Source: Galbitalea sp036499165 (lineage in GTDB: Bacteria > Actinomycetota > Actinomycetes > Actinomycetales > Microbacteriaceae). From it: a DNA stretch of 64,000 nt. The notes beneath the pieces were generated by a model that was not told the origin of the DNA, did no database searches, and saw only the letters and a list, made by a program, of their open reading frames with translations. The translations under genes and the position numbers were made by a program. The stretch spans positions 30,777-94,776 of the forward strand of contig DASYEE010000182.1 in the NCBI GenBank assembly GCA_036499165.1. Reading direction: 5' to 3'. Positions 50,697 through 59,324 of the stretch are shown here, in pieces; the first letter of the stretch is position 1, and the number at the start of each line of letters is the position of its first letter.

Positions 50697-51578
50697 ATGG
50701 AGGCCCACGGGTCGATGAGCGCGAACGCCGCGCCGACGAAGGCAGCAGCGCGCGGGACGGGCGTTTCGACGATCGCGTTCCGTCTTGCGCTCCTGACCGC
50801 GGTGCTGCTCGCTCTCGCCGGGTGCGCTTCACCCGGGGTCTCCGCGCCCGATCCGCGGCTCGGTGGCACGTGGCACCTTGTCTCGGCCCACGACGACAAG
50901 GGCACGATGAACCTGGACGGAACGAACATCACCCTCACGATCGGCAGGTTCACCGGCGGTTCGTCGCCCTGCAACGGTTACAGCGCGACGGTCTCCGGCG
51001 GCGTCGGCGTCGTCTATGTGCAGGCATTTCAAAGCGCGGGCGGCGAGGACTGTCCGAATCCCGCGGCCACGAAACTGGATGCGCGGTATCTGACGGCCCT
51101 ACAGAAGGCACAGTTCTCAAGACTGGCGGCCGGCCAGCTCACGCTGAGCTCGCCGACAACGACGCTGCACTACAGCAAGACCGCCCTGCCGTTGCCCGAC
51201 ATCGAGAAGGCAACCTGGCTGCTCGCCGAGCTGCCATCACAGGGCGGATCCCGGGCCCCGGTTGGTGCGTACGATCCGCCCGTCTCGCTCGAATTCAACG
51301 GATACGACGGGCTCACGGTGAAGACGGTGTGTTCCGGGTTCACGACGCACTACACGGTGTCCGGGACATCGGTTCGCGTTGGCTCGACGCTGATCGGGTT
51401 CCGGATCAAGGGTTGCACCACGAGCGGCAAGTCCCTGGACGACCGCCTCCAGCGCCTCCTGTTCACCCCTTTCACCGCAGACATCGCGTATGCGGGCGGC
51501 GACCACGGGACCACGCTGACGATCACCAACAGCGGGGCGGGGCTCGCCGCGATATTCGTGCCAAAGGGCACCGGATGA
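50697..51578 (+). CDS. META-like lipoprotein 1
   Basis: A 293-residue lipoprotein: signal sequence ending LALAGC with Cys43 as the lipidation site. The mature part has a META/HslJ-like domain (GGTWHLVSAHDDKG, ITLTIG, SSPCNGYSA) and a second, weaker copy from about residue 180 (ATWLLAELPS, VSLEFNGYDG, CSGFTTHY). META domains are small beta-structures linked to envelope stress. It is first of four tandem paralogues; the next begins within its stop codon. An ATG at 50715 is an alternative start. Confidence 0.8.
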   Translation: MEAHGSMSANAAPTKAAARGTGVSTIAFRLALLTAVLLALAGCASPGVSAPDPRLGGTWHLVSAHDDKGTMNLDGTNITLTIGRFTGGSSPCNGYSATVSGGVGVVYVQAFQSAGGEDCPNPAATKLDARYLTALQKAQFSRLAAGQLTLSSPTTTLHYSKTALPLPDIEKATWLLAELPSQGGSRAPVGAYDPPVSLEFNGYDGLTVKTVCSGFTTHYTVSGTSVRVGSTLIGFRIKGCTTSGKSLDDRLQRLLFTPFTADIAYAGGDHGTTLTITNSGAGLAAIFVPKGTG

Positions 51579-51634
51579 CGGCCGGGCACGCCGCGGCAGG
51601 CGCGGTGACGGCCGGGCACGCCGCGGCAGGTCCA
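51575..51634 (+). repeat. 30-bp tandem duplication at the second lipoprotein start
   Basis: The 30-base unit at 51575-51604 is repeated at 51605-51634, sharing the exact core TGACGGCCGGGCACGCCGCG plus GCAGG. It encodes MTAGHAAAGA then VTAGHAAAGP, so both an ATG and a GTG start lie at the same relative position. The duplication looks recent. Confidence 0.9.
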
Positions 51635-52420
51635 GCCGCGGCGAGGCTGCTGCGGGCGCTCGTCCTGGTGTTGCTGGTCGGTCTCGCGCTGGCCGGATGC
51701 TCGGCGGCGCAGAAGCCGCAACCCGAGCGCAGTCCGTTCGCGGGGCAGTGGACCTTCACCGGCGGCCGGGATGCCAGGGGCGTGCTGACTGTGGGCGACA
51801 TCCCGTCCGGTCTGACAATTGGATCAGGAACATCGGTGATCGCGCGCGGCCCGTGTCGCGACTATTCCCTCGACCTGTTCGGACAGCCGGGTGCCGTGTT
51901 CGTCAAGGTGCGGCACGTCTCATTCGGGGTCTGCGATGCACCGACCGCGAACCAGCTCGACACGCGCCTCCTCGCGGCCTTGCGGGCGACGACATTCGCC
52001 GAAGTCGATAACCGCATCCTGACCCTCAGGAGCCGTCGGACGACACTGGACTTCAAAGCCGCCCCGCCGGTCAACATGTCGGCACTCCTCCACACCAGCT
52101 GGATGACCGAGGACACCGTGATGACACAGAGCGGCAACATCCTTACCGTCGACGCCACCCTGCGCTTCCCAACCGAACGCACGCTCACCCTGTCGATAGC
52201 CGACTGCGCGGTCACGACGGCGCGCATGCGCGTCGAGGCCGGTTACATCCAGCTATCAAGCGTGCAGAACGGTGACGTGGGATGCCAGGCCGCTCAGTCC
52301 ACCGGCATCCACGCGGGCCTCGTCGACTTGCTCACCGGCGGGTTCACCTTCTCGGGAGTGCCGGGCGGACTCTTCATCACGAACCCTCGACTCGAGGAGA
52401 CGGTGCGGTTCACAAGTTAG
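51575..52420 (+). CDS. META-like lipoprotein 2
   Basis: 281 residues. The ATG overlaps the stop of lipoprotein 1 (ATGA). A tandem-duplicated N-terminus precedes the LALAGC lipobox with Cys42. The META-like core is GQWTFTGGRDARG...SGLTIG...RGPCRDYSLDLFGQPG, with a second module SWMTEDTVMTQSGN ending in DVGC. The GTG at 51605 is an equally plausible start that would give a shorter signal peptide. Function is unknown; same family as its neighbours. Confidence 0.75.
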   Translation: MTAGHAAAGAVTAGHAAAGPAAARLLRALVLVLLVGLALAGCSAAQKPQPERSPFAGQWTFTGGRDARGVLTVGDIPSGLTIGSGTSVIARGPCRDYSLDLFGQPGAVFVKVRHVSFGVCDAPTANQLDTRLLAALRATTFAEVDNRILTLRSRRTTLDFKAAPPVNMSALLHTSWMTEDTVMTQSGNILTVDATLRFPTERTLTLSIADCAVTTARMRVEAGYIQLSSVQNGDVGCQAAQSTGIHAGLVDLLTGGFTFSGVPGGLFITNPRLEETVRFTS

Positions 52421-52464
52421 CCACAATCCGCGCCACTTCCTGGGCGTTCTGCGAAACTTGAGCC

Positions 52465-53277
52465 ATGAAGCACGCGCCGATGCTGCTCGCCGCGATCGCG
52501 ATGGCGGCGACCGTGGCCGCCGCCATCTCCGGATGCACGGTCCCTGGCGCATCGAAGAACACCGGCTCGAGCTTCGTGGGCCAATGGGTGCTTGTCTCGG
52601 CCTCCGACGAAGTCGGCAAGCTCCCCCTGAACGGCACGTACATCACGCTCACGATCGACGAGGGTGAATCGGCCTCCGGTCGCGGCCCATGCAGCGACTA
52701 CCAGGCGAAAATCATCGGCAGGCCGGGACCGGTCTTTGTCTCGGTGACCGATCGCGCGATCGCGATGTGCACCGACAGCCAGTCGCCGCAGCTTGATCAT
52801 CGCTATCTGACCGCCTTGCACGACAGCTCGGTGGGGTCGATCGATGGCGACGACCTCACCTTCAGTTCGCCAAAGACAAGGCTCAGGTATCACCGGGTGG
52901 CGCACTTCATGATCGGCGGGATCGTCGACATTCCCTGGGATGCCCAATACGAAACCCTCATCGAGCCTGACGGCTCCAGCGCCGACTTCAGCGATCCGGC
53001 CGGCGCGATCATCCTGTTGCGTGACTACACCTTCAGGATGTCCGTGGGCGCGTGCCCCGACCTCACAGGCCGATGGACGCAGGACGCCGGCGAGATCGTG
53101 CTCGACCACGTCGCCCACGCCACCGCCGCGTGTACGACACCGGACGACAACCAGAATCGCGCCGACGTCATGTCTGCGCTCAGCCAGGGCTTCCAGTTCA
53201 GCATCGGAAAGGGCACGCTCGTCACGACCAACCCGCGTAATCACACCTTCATGAGCTTCCGCGCAGGGAACCTCTAG
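52465..53277 (+). CDS. META-like lipoprotein 3
   Basis: A 270-residue lipoprotein with a short signal and lipobox AISGC (Cys24). The META-like core is GQWVLVSASDEVGKLPLNG, ITLTID and GRGPCSDYQAKIIGRPG. A second module covers roughly residues 155-265 with Cys at the ACPDLTGRW and TAAC positions. It starts 44 bases after the previous gene. Same arrangement as its paralogues; probably cell-surface anchored. Confidence 0.75.
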   Translation: MKHAPMLLAAIAMAATVAAAISGCTVPGASKNTGSSFVGQWVLVSASDEVGKLPLNGTYITLTIDEGESASGRGPCSDYQAKIIGRPGPVFVSVTDRAIAMCTDSQSPQLDHRYLTALHDSSVGSIDGDDLTFSSPKTRLRYHRVAHFMIGGIVDIPWDAQYETLIEPDGSSADFSDPAGAIILLRDYTFRMSVGACPDLTGRWTQDAGEIVLDHVAHATAACTTPDDNQNRADVMSALSQGFQFSIGKGTLVTTNPRNHTFMSFRAGNL

Positions 53278-53281
53278 TCTG

Positions 53282-54187
53282 ATGCCGGTGACAAGGCTGC
53301 GCGGTGTGTGCGGGTTGCTGGCAAGGCGACGGATGCTCGCCGCGCTCACCCTTGCGATCGCAGGCGCTTTAGTGCTCTCATCGTGCGCGACGGCCGGCGA
53401 CCACGGGGGCGCCGACCCGCGCATCCAGGGCCAGTGGCAGCTCACCTCCGCCACCGACGCCGGAGGCACGATCGATCTGCTCGGCCAGACGATCACACTC
53501 ACGATCGACGGCGACACAGATACAACCGGACGCTCGAGCTGCAGTGACTACCACGCGAGGTTCCTGGGGATGGCGCAGTCGCTCTGGGTAACGGCCACAC
53601 TTCCGCACACGATCGACTGCGGCAGCGCGCTGCAACAGAGTCTCGAGATGCGCTACATGAACGCCCTCAACTACGTGCGTTCTGCAACCGTGACAGGAGG
53701 TGTTCTCGATCTGCTCGCGCCCGGAATCGACCTGCACTATGTGCGCGCGCTGTTCCACCCGATGACCCGCATGATCGGGCACGTGTGGTCACTTTCGAGT
53801 GTCTCGTTCCTGGGTTTCGACGGCGCAAGCGCAACAACGGGGTACTACCCACACGGTGTCGCGCTCCAATTCAACAAGAATGGAACTTTGCGTGCAGACT
53901 CGACCTGCACCACCGTCACCGCGCACTACATCCAGAACGCCGGCCAGATCGTCGCCGACCATGTGGTTGTACACACGATCGCCAACTGTGACGACCCGAA
54001 CTCGACGTCAGAGGACTACGTCCTTCGTGTCGTGGATGCGTCGTTCAGCTTCTCGACGCTGACGAGCGGCCAGCTGGCGATCACGAGCCCACGGGTCGGC
54101 GTGACGCTGGGATTCGACGACTCTGGCGCATCCGGGTCGCTTTCATACGTCCAGTGCCTCACCTGCACAGGCGAGCAGGGCGGCTGA
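53282..54187 (+). CDS. META-like lipoprotein 4
   Basis: A 301-residue lipoprotein with lipobox VLSSC (Cys35). The META-like core is GQWQLTSATDAGGTIDLLG, ITLTID and GRSSCSDYHARFLG, with a second module starting HVWSLSSVSFLGFDGAS and ending IANC. The C-terminus has an extra CLTC pair. It starts four bases after lipoprotein 3, so it is the operon's last gene. It is convergent with the DUF1023 hydrolase. Confidence 0.75.
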   Translation: MPVTRLRGVCGLLARRRMLAALTLAIAGALVLSSCATAGDHGGADPRIQGQWQLTSATDAGGTIDLLGQTITLTIDGDTDTTGRSSCSDYHARFLGMAQSLWVTATLPHTIDCGSALQQSLEMRYMNALNYVRSATVTGGVLDLLAPGIDLHYVRALFHPMTRMIGHVWSLSSVSFLGFDGASATTGYYPHGVALQFNKNGTLRADSTCTTVTAHYIQNAGQIVADHVVVHTIANCDDPNSTSEDYVLRVVDASFSFSTLTSGQLAITSPRVGVTLGFDDSGASGSLSYVQCLTCTGEQGG

Positions 54188-54209
54188 TGCGCCACTCGCC
54201 CCGGTGCCA

Positions 54210-55622
54210 TCAGTGCTCGAGGGACAGCGTGCGGGTCTTGTCCTTCGCCGAGCCGGTCATCGCCAGTTCAGGATGATCTATCCCGATCAGCGCCATGTTG
54301 CGGATCGACTCTGAGCCGACATCGAAATACCCGTTGTGGCCGATGGATGCGCCGAGGTGCTTCCCCGTGATCGGGTCGACCGCTCCCCCAACGCCCAGCA
54401 CCTTCGCACCATAGCTCGGCGACGACGGATCGCTGCCGAAGTATGCACTCGCCGGCACGGGATCCCACGCTGCGGCACCGACGAACACGTTGTGGTTGCG
54501 AACATGCAGCGCGTCGACCGACTGTGCCGCGCTCCCGGGCGTACCAACGAGCACGAGTGCGTCTACCCGGAAGTTGTATTCCGTCAACGCCATGAGTGCC
54601 GCGGTGGAGCCGTAGCTGTGCGCAACGATCGTCGTATAAGGCTCGTCCGCCGCGCGAAGCGCCTGCAGCCCCTGGACCGCGTGAGCCAGCTCGTCCCTGC
54701 CCTTGTATGCCAGGTCGAGGGATCCGACGTTGGTGAGGTCAGGGGTCTGGTAGCCCATCCAGGAGACAACCGCGACGGTCTTGCCCCGGTCATCCGGGTC
54801 GACCTTGCCGAGCTTGTGCAGCCACGTGACCTGCTGGGCGTACAGGTCTGCGGCATCCCCCGTCCAGTCGCCCATCTGGCCGTCGACTGTGAAGAACATG
54901 CCGGGAACCATGTATGTCACGTAGTCGGCGGTCTGCAGGTTGCCAAGCACGATCGCGGCCTTGCCCGATCCGGATGCATCGACCTCGAGCAGCGAACGCT
55001 TCGGCGCAGACTTGGCCTTCGGCTGCTTCAACGCTGCCTCGATCTGCTTCAGCATGTGCAGCGAGTGCTGATCGTTCTGAGCGATGGCGCGGCCGTCGGC
55101 GCCCGAAATGGATGTTCCGAGCGACGAGATCGACTGCGAAACCCAGGCCCGATTGGAGCGGTCGCGAACGGTCACCGGTAGACCGTCGAGGTTGCCGACG
55201 AGCCGGGGAGCGGTGATCGTGAGCACATCCTGTTCCGATGCGGTGAGACCCGTCCACCAGTCGTTGACCTGCTGGACGGCCGGGGGATGCGCGATCAGGT
55301 CGGTCACAACCGACGGGTGCGACGAGAGGTACGAGGCCACCTGGGTGCTCGGCAGCACGGACAGTTCGCGCAGCAGGTCCATGCCTGAAAGGGTCTCGAG
55401 GGATGCGTCGGAAACGCCGGTAACGCGGAACATCGAGATAGACACGGGGTGCCCGATGGCGGCCGGGTCAATAGGGACAACGCTGTGACTGTTCGACGGT
55501 GCGCCGTAGACGGGAAGGTCAATAACCTGGCTGATCTGCGTAGTTGCAGGCTCGACAGGGGCCTCGGCGGCGGGTCCCAGTGCGGCCGAGGTGATCAGAA
55601 GCGCTGCGACGTCAAACAGCAA
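54210..55622 (-). CDS. DUF1023 alpha/beta hydrolase, exported or membrane-linked
   Basis: A 470-residue protein with a TTG start. A short hydrophobic N-terminus (LLFDVAALLITSAALG) may be a signal. The C-terminal half is a DUF1023 alpha/beta hydrolase: VTYMVPGMFFTVDGQMGDWTGDAADLY, VVSWMGYQTPDL, and the nucleophile in VAHSYGSTAAL near residue 336; YFGSDPSSPSYGAKV and HNGYFDVGSESIRNMALI follow. Such hydrolases are widespread in actinobacteria and are of unknown substrate. Confidence 0.8.
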   Translation of the reverse strand: MLFDVAALLITSAALGPAAEAPVEPATTQISQVIDLPVYGAPSNSHSVVPIDPAAIGHPVSISMFRVTGVSDASLETLSGMDLLRELSVLPSTQVASYLSSHPSVVTDLIAHPPAVQQVNDWWTGLTASEQDVLTITAPRLVGNLDGLPVTVRDRSNRAWVSQSISSLGTSISGADGRAIAQNDQHSLHMLKQIEAALKQPKAKSAPKRSLLEVDASGSGKAAIVLGNLQTADYVTYMVPGMFFTVDGQMGDWTGDAADLYAQQVTWLHKLGKVDPDDRGKTVAVVSWMGYQTPDLTNVGSLDLAYKGRDELAHAVQGLQALRAADEPYTTIVAHSYGSTAALMALTEYNFRVDALVLVGTPGSAAQSVDALHVRNHNVFVGAAAWDPVPASAYFGSDPSSPSYGAKVLGVGGAVDPITGKHLGASIGHNGYFDVGSESIRNMALIGIDHPELAMTGSAKDKTRTLSLEH

Positions 55623-55759
55623 TTCGGGTTAGTTCCCCTCATTCACAGGCCCCAAAGCAGTTCCCAGCGGCTTGGGGGCCATGCACTCCCAATATTAGGG
55701 GGTAGAACCTCCCGTTTTGGGGGTAGCGCCCTAACTCATAGCGACGATGACCACACCAG

Positions 55760-58030
55760 TCACTCTGACTGCGCGTCGTCGAGCGCGGCCGGACCGCCCT
55801 CGAGCAGCCTCGCGAACTGTTCCGCGTCGATGATCCTGAGGCCAAGCGCCTCGGCCTTGCCCAGTTTCGAGCCGGCGCCCGGCCCGGCAGCGACGAAGTC
55901 GGTCTTCTTGCTGACGCTGGATGCCGCCTTGCCGCCCGCCGCGATGATCGCCTCGATCGCGCCCTCCCGGCTGAAGCCGTCGAGACTGCCCGTAGCGACC
56001 ACCGTGAGGCCGGCGAGCGGACCGTCCGAGCCACCGGCCGCGCCCGGGCCGGGGTGCCCCGGGGTCGTGAACTGCACGCCGGCCGCCGTCCATCGCTCGA
56101 TGATGTCCTGGTGCCAGTCCACCGCGAACCAATCGATGAGAGCATCGGCGATGATTCCTCCGACGCCCTCGACGGCAGCAAGCTCGTCGCGGCTTGCGGT
56201 GCGAATAGCCTTGATCGACCCGAAGTAGTCCGCGAGAGCACGCGCGGCGACGGGGCCGACGTGACGGATGCTGAGGGCGACCAGGATGCGCCACAACGGG
56301 CTCGTCTTCGCCTTCTCGAGGTTGGCGATGAGGTTCGTCGCGGCGGTCGACGGTACGTATTCTTCGTCGCCGGTAAACCCTGCGCTGCTGCCGGGCTCGA
56401 ACGGGCCATCCTTCTTCTGGCGCTTGCGCTTGAACGGCGTCTCGCGCTTCAGCTCGCCGCGATCGTCGAGCTTCGGCATTCCCGTTTCGTTGTCTCGCAC
56501 CACAACCGCGACGGGGAAGATCGTTTCGAGCGTGAGGTCGAAGAGTCCGGCCTCGTTGCGAATCGGCGGTTCGGCGGGCTCGTACGGCTGGGTGAGGGCG
56601 GCGGCCGTCACTTCGCCGAGCACCTCGATGTCGAGCGCTCCCCTGCTGCCGACATGCTCGACGCGGCCGCGCACCTGCGCCGGGCAGCTGAAGGCATTCG
56701 GGCAGCGCAAGTCGACGTCGCCCTCCTTCGCGGGCGCGAGACGCGTGCCGCACTCCGGGCAGTTCGTCGGCATCACGAACTCGCGTTCTGTGCCGTCACG
56801 CAGTTCGACGACGGGGCCGAGCACCTCGGGGATGACGTCGCCGGCTTTGCGCAACACCACGGTGTCGCCGATGAGGACGCCCTTCGCCTTCACGACATCC
56901 TGGTTGTGCAGCGTGGCCTGGCGTACCGTCGAGCCTGCGACGCGCACGGGCTCCATGACGGCGAAGGGCGTCGCGCGACCGGTGCGCCCGACGCTCACGA
57001 CGATGTCGATCAGCTTCGTGTTGACCTGCTCCGGCGGGTATTTGTACGCAATCGCCCAGCGCGGCGCGCGGCTGGTGGCACCGAGTTCCTCGTGCAGCGC
57101 CAGCTCGTCGACCTTGATCACGATGCCGTCGATCTCGTGCTCGACGCTGTCGCGATGCTCGCCGAAATACGTGACGAATTCCGCGGCCTCCTCCTTGGTC
57201 GCGACCACCTTGTAGTGGGTGCTCGTCGGCAGGCCCCACTCCTTCAGCAGGTCGTAGGTCTTCGATTGGCTATCGACGGGCGGATTCGCCCATGCCCCGA
57301 TCCCGTGGACCAGCATCCGGAGACCCGCGAGGCGCCGGTCCATCCGCACCAGCGCCGCGGCGCTCTTGCCCTCGCGCACCTGGCGGAGGCTTCCGGACGC
57401 GGCGTTGCGCGGATTCGCGAAGATGCGTTCGCCTTCTGCTGCCTGTTGCGCATTCAGCTCGCGGAAGGTGTCGACGTTGAAGAAGACCTCTCCGCGCACC
57501 TCGACGAGCGGGGGCGGAGCGTCGGTGGCCAGGCGGCCGGGGATGCTCGTGACGTACGCGATATTCTCCGTCACGTCTTCGCCGACGACGCCATCCCCCC
57601 GGGTGGCGGCACTAACGAGGACGCCGTCGATGTAGCGCAGGTTGATCGCGAGGCCGTCGATCTTCAGCTCGCACAGGTAGTCGACCCGACGATCTGAATC
57701 GCGCTCGACCTTGGTCGCCCAGGCGAGCAGCTCATCGATCGAGAACACGTTGTCGAGGCTCAGCATGCGCTCGGCATGGGTCACCGGGGCGAAGAGTGTC
57801 GTCTCCGCTCGGCCGCCGACCGTCTGGGTCGGGCTGTCCTGGCTCTGCAGCTCCGGGAACAGTCGCTCAAGCTCCTCGAGCCGACGGATCATCCTGTCGT
57901 AGGCCTCGTCGCTCTCGAGCACCTCGTCACGCTCGTAATACGCGTCGCGGAGTTCGAGAATGCGGGCAGTCAGGCCGTCAGCTTCTTCTCGCGCCGCATC
58001 CAGTTCGTCGATCGTGTAAGTGTCTGCCAC
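55760..58030 (-). CDS. ligA: NAD-dependent DNA ligase
   Basis: A 756-residue LigA. The adenylation Lys is in YLCELKIDGLAINLRY, near residue 124; a four-Cys zinc finger follows (CPECGTRLAPAKEGDVDLRC then CPAQ), then helix-hairpin-helix repeats, and a C-terminal BRCT domain (GLTVVATGSLDGFSREGAIE). The enzyme seals nicks during replication and repair using NAD. It is somewhat longer than E. coli LigA (671). It lies downstream of mnmA on the same strand with a 40-bp gap. Confidence 0.97.
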   Translation of the reverse strand: MADTYTIDELDAAREEADGLTARILELRDAYYERDEVLESDEAYDRMIRRLEELERLFPELQSQDSPTQTVGGRAETTLFAPVTHAERMLSLDNVFSIDELLAWATKVERDSDRRVDYLCELKIDGLAINLRYIDGVLVSAATRGDGVVGEDVTENIAYVTSIPGRLATDAPPPLVEVRGEVFFNVDTFRELNAQQAAEGERIFANPRNAASGSLRQVREGKSAAALVRMDRRLAGLRMLVHGIGAWANPPVDSQSKTYDLLKEWGLPTSTHYKVVATKEEAAEFVTYFGEHRDSVEHEIDGIVIKVDELALHEELGATSRAPRWAIAYKYPPEQVNTKLIDIVVSVGRTGRATPFAVMEPVRVAGSTVRQATLHNQDVVKAKGVLIGDTVVLRKAGDVIPEVLGPVVELRDGTEREFVMPTNCPECGTRLAPAKEGDVDLRCPNAFSCPAQVRGRVEHVGSRGALDIEVLGEVTAAALTQPYEPAEPPIRNEAGLFDLTLETIFPVAVVVRDNETGMPKLDDRGELKRETPFKRKRQKKDGPFEPGSSAGFTGDEEYVPSTAATNLIANLEKAKTSPLWRILVALSIRHVGPVAARALADYFGSIKAIRTASRDELAAVEGVGGIIADALIDWFAVDWHQDIIERWTAAGVQFTTPGHPGPGAAGGSDGPLAGLTVVATGSLDGFSREGAIEAIIAAGGKAASSVSKKTDFVAAGPGAGSKLGKAEALGLRIIDAEQFARLLEGGPAALDDAQSE

Positions 58031-58070
58031 ACCATCACTTTACGGCCGACCCCCGACGTTCAGCAGGTCG

Positions 58071-59177
58071 TTAGGTGGCGACCGGAACAGCGCTGACGGT
58101 GCGATCGATCGTGCACTGGCCGAGCACGCGCGTTCCGATGTAGACGACGGCAGACTGGCCGGGCGCTACGCCGTTCAGCGGCGAAATCGGTTGGATGACG
58201 AGCTCGCCATCGCGCACGAATGCGACGGCTGGCACCGGGTCGGCGTGGGCGCGGATCTGCACGTCGCACTCGAACGGTGTCTCCGGTTCGACAGGCGCGA
58301 GACCCGCCCAGCTCACCTTGCTGCCGGCGATCTCCGCGATATCGAGCGCCTCGCGAGGGCCGACGACGACGGTGTTGTCCTTCGGACGCACCTCGAGCAC
58401 GAAGCGCGGCTTGCCGTCATCCGTCGGGAATCCGACATTCAGGCCCTTGCGCTGTCCGATTGTGAAGGCGTGAGCGCCCTCGTGCTTGCCCACCACAGCC
58501 CCGGTGCGGTCGAGGATATCCCCCGTTTCGGCACCGACGCGCTCGGCGAGCCAGCCTCTCGTGTCACCATCTGGGATGAAGCAGATGTCGTGGCTGTCCG
58601 GCTTCGACGCGACGCTGAAACCCCGTGCGGCCGCCTCGGCGCGCACCTCGGCCTTGGAAGGAGTAGCCCCGAGTGGAAACATGCTGTGCGCGAGCTGGTC
58701 CGCGGTGAGAACGCCGAGAACGTACGACTGGTCTTTGGCCCAGGCGGATGCACGATGTAGCTCGCGATTGCCGTCGGAGTCGGTGAGGATTGTGGCGTAG
58801 TGGCCGGTTGCTACGGCGTCAAAGCCGAGCGCGAGCGCCTTCTCAAGGAGAGCGGCGAACTTGATGCGCTCGTTGCAGCGCATGCAGGGATTCGGGGTTC
58901 TGCCCGCTGAATACTCAGCAACGAAGTCGTCGACGACGTCGAGCTTGAATCGTTCGGAGAAGTCCCAGACGTAGTACGGGATGCCGATGAGATTGGCCGC
59001 TCGCTGGGCGTCCATGGAGTCTTCGATGGTGCAGCATCCGCGCGATCCGGTCCGGAGGGTCCCGGGCATCCGGCTGAGGGCCAGGTGCACTCCGACCACG
59101 TCGTGCCCGGCGTCGACGGCGCGCGCCGCAGCGACGGCGGAGTCCACTCCCCCACTCATTGCAGCCAAAACCTTCAC
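58071..59177 (-). CDS. mnmA: tRNA-specific 2-thiouridylase
   Basis: A 368-residue MnmA. It has the PP-loop MSGGVDS at residues 7-13, catalytic Cys98 in TPNPCMRCN and Cys199 in SHDICF, and C-terminal beta domains. It installs sulphur on U34 of tRNA for Lys, Glu and Gln, using persulphide from a cysteine desulphurase. That gene is usually just upstream in actinobacteria, but here the next gene is a divergent ROK regulator. Confidence 0.95.
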   Translation of the reverse strand: MKVLAAMSGGVDSAVAAARAVDAGHDVVGVHLALSRMPGTLRTGSRGCCTIEDSMDAQRAANLIGIPYYVWDFSERFKLDVVDDFVAEYSAGRTPNPCMRCNERIKFAALLEKALALGFDAVATGHYATILTDSDGNRELHRASAWAKDQSYVLGVLTADQLAHSMFPLGATPSKAEVRAEAAARGFSVASKPDSHDICFIPDGDTRGWLAERVGAETGDILDRTGAVVGKHEGAHAFTIGQRKGLNVGFPTDDGKPRFVLEVRPKDNTVVVGPREALDIAEIAGSKVSWAGLAPVEPETPFECDVQIRAHADPVPAVAFVRDGELVIQPISPLNGVAPGQSAVVYIGTRVLGQCTIDRTVSAVPVAT

Positions 59178-59324
59178 CGCACAAGTCTAAACATGCTCCG
59201 CAGGCACCGCTGAGCCCCTGGGGATCGGCACAACACGGCGTCACACGACGTGCGCGAATAAGTCGGCAGTGTGATACTAAAGTCCGACGCGAGCGCGTCG
59301 TCATTCCGGTAGCCGGGGGTACGG

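Noticed and set aside
50681..51574. upstream extension of the second META lipoprotein frame
   Set aside because: The long open frame is out of frame with lipoprotein 1 and Arg-rich; the lipobox places the real start at 51575 or 51605.
56054..57697. 547-residue plus-strand frame opposite ligA
   Set aside because: It is the antisense shadow of a highly conserved ligase gene, with no recognisable domain or ribosome binding site.
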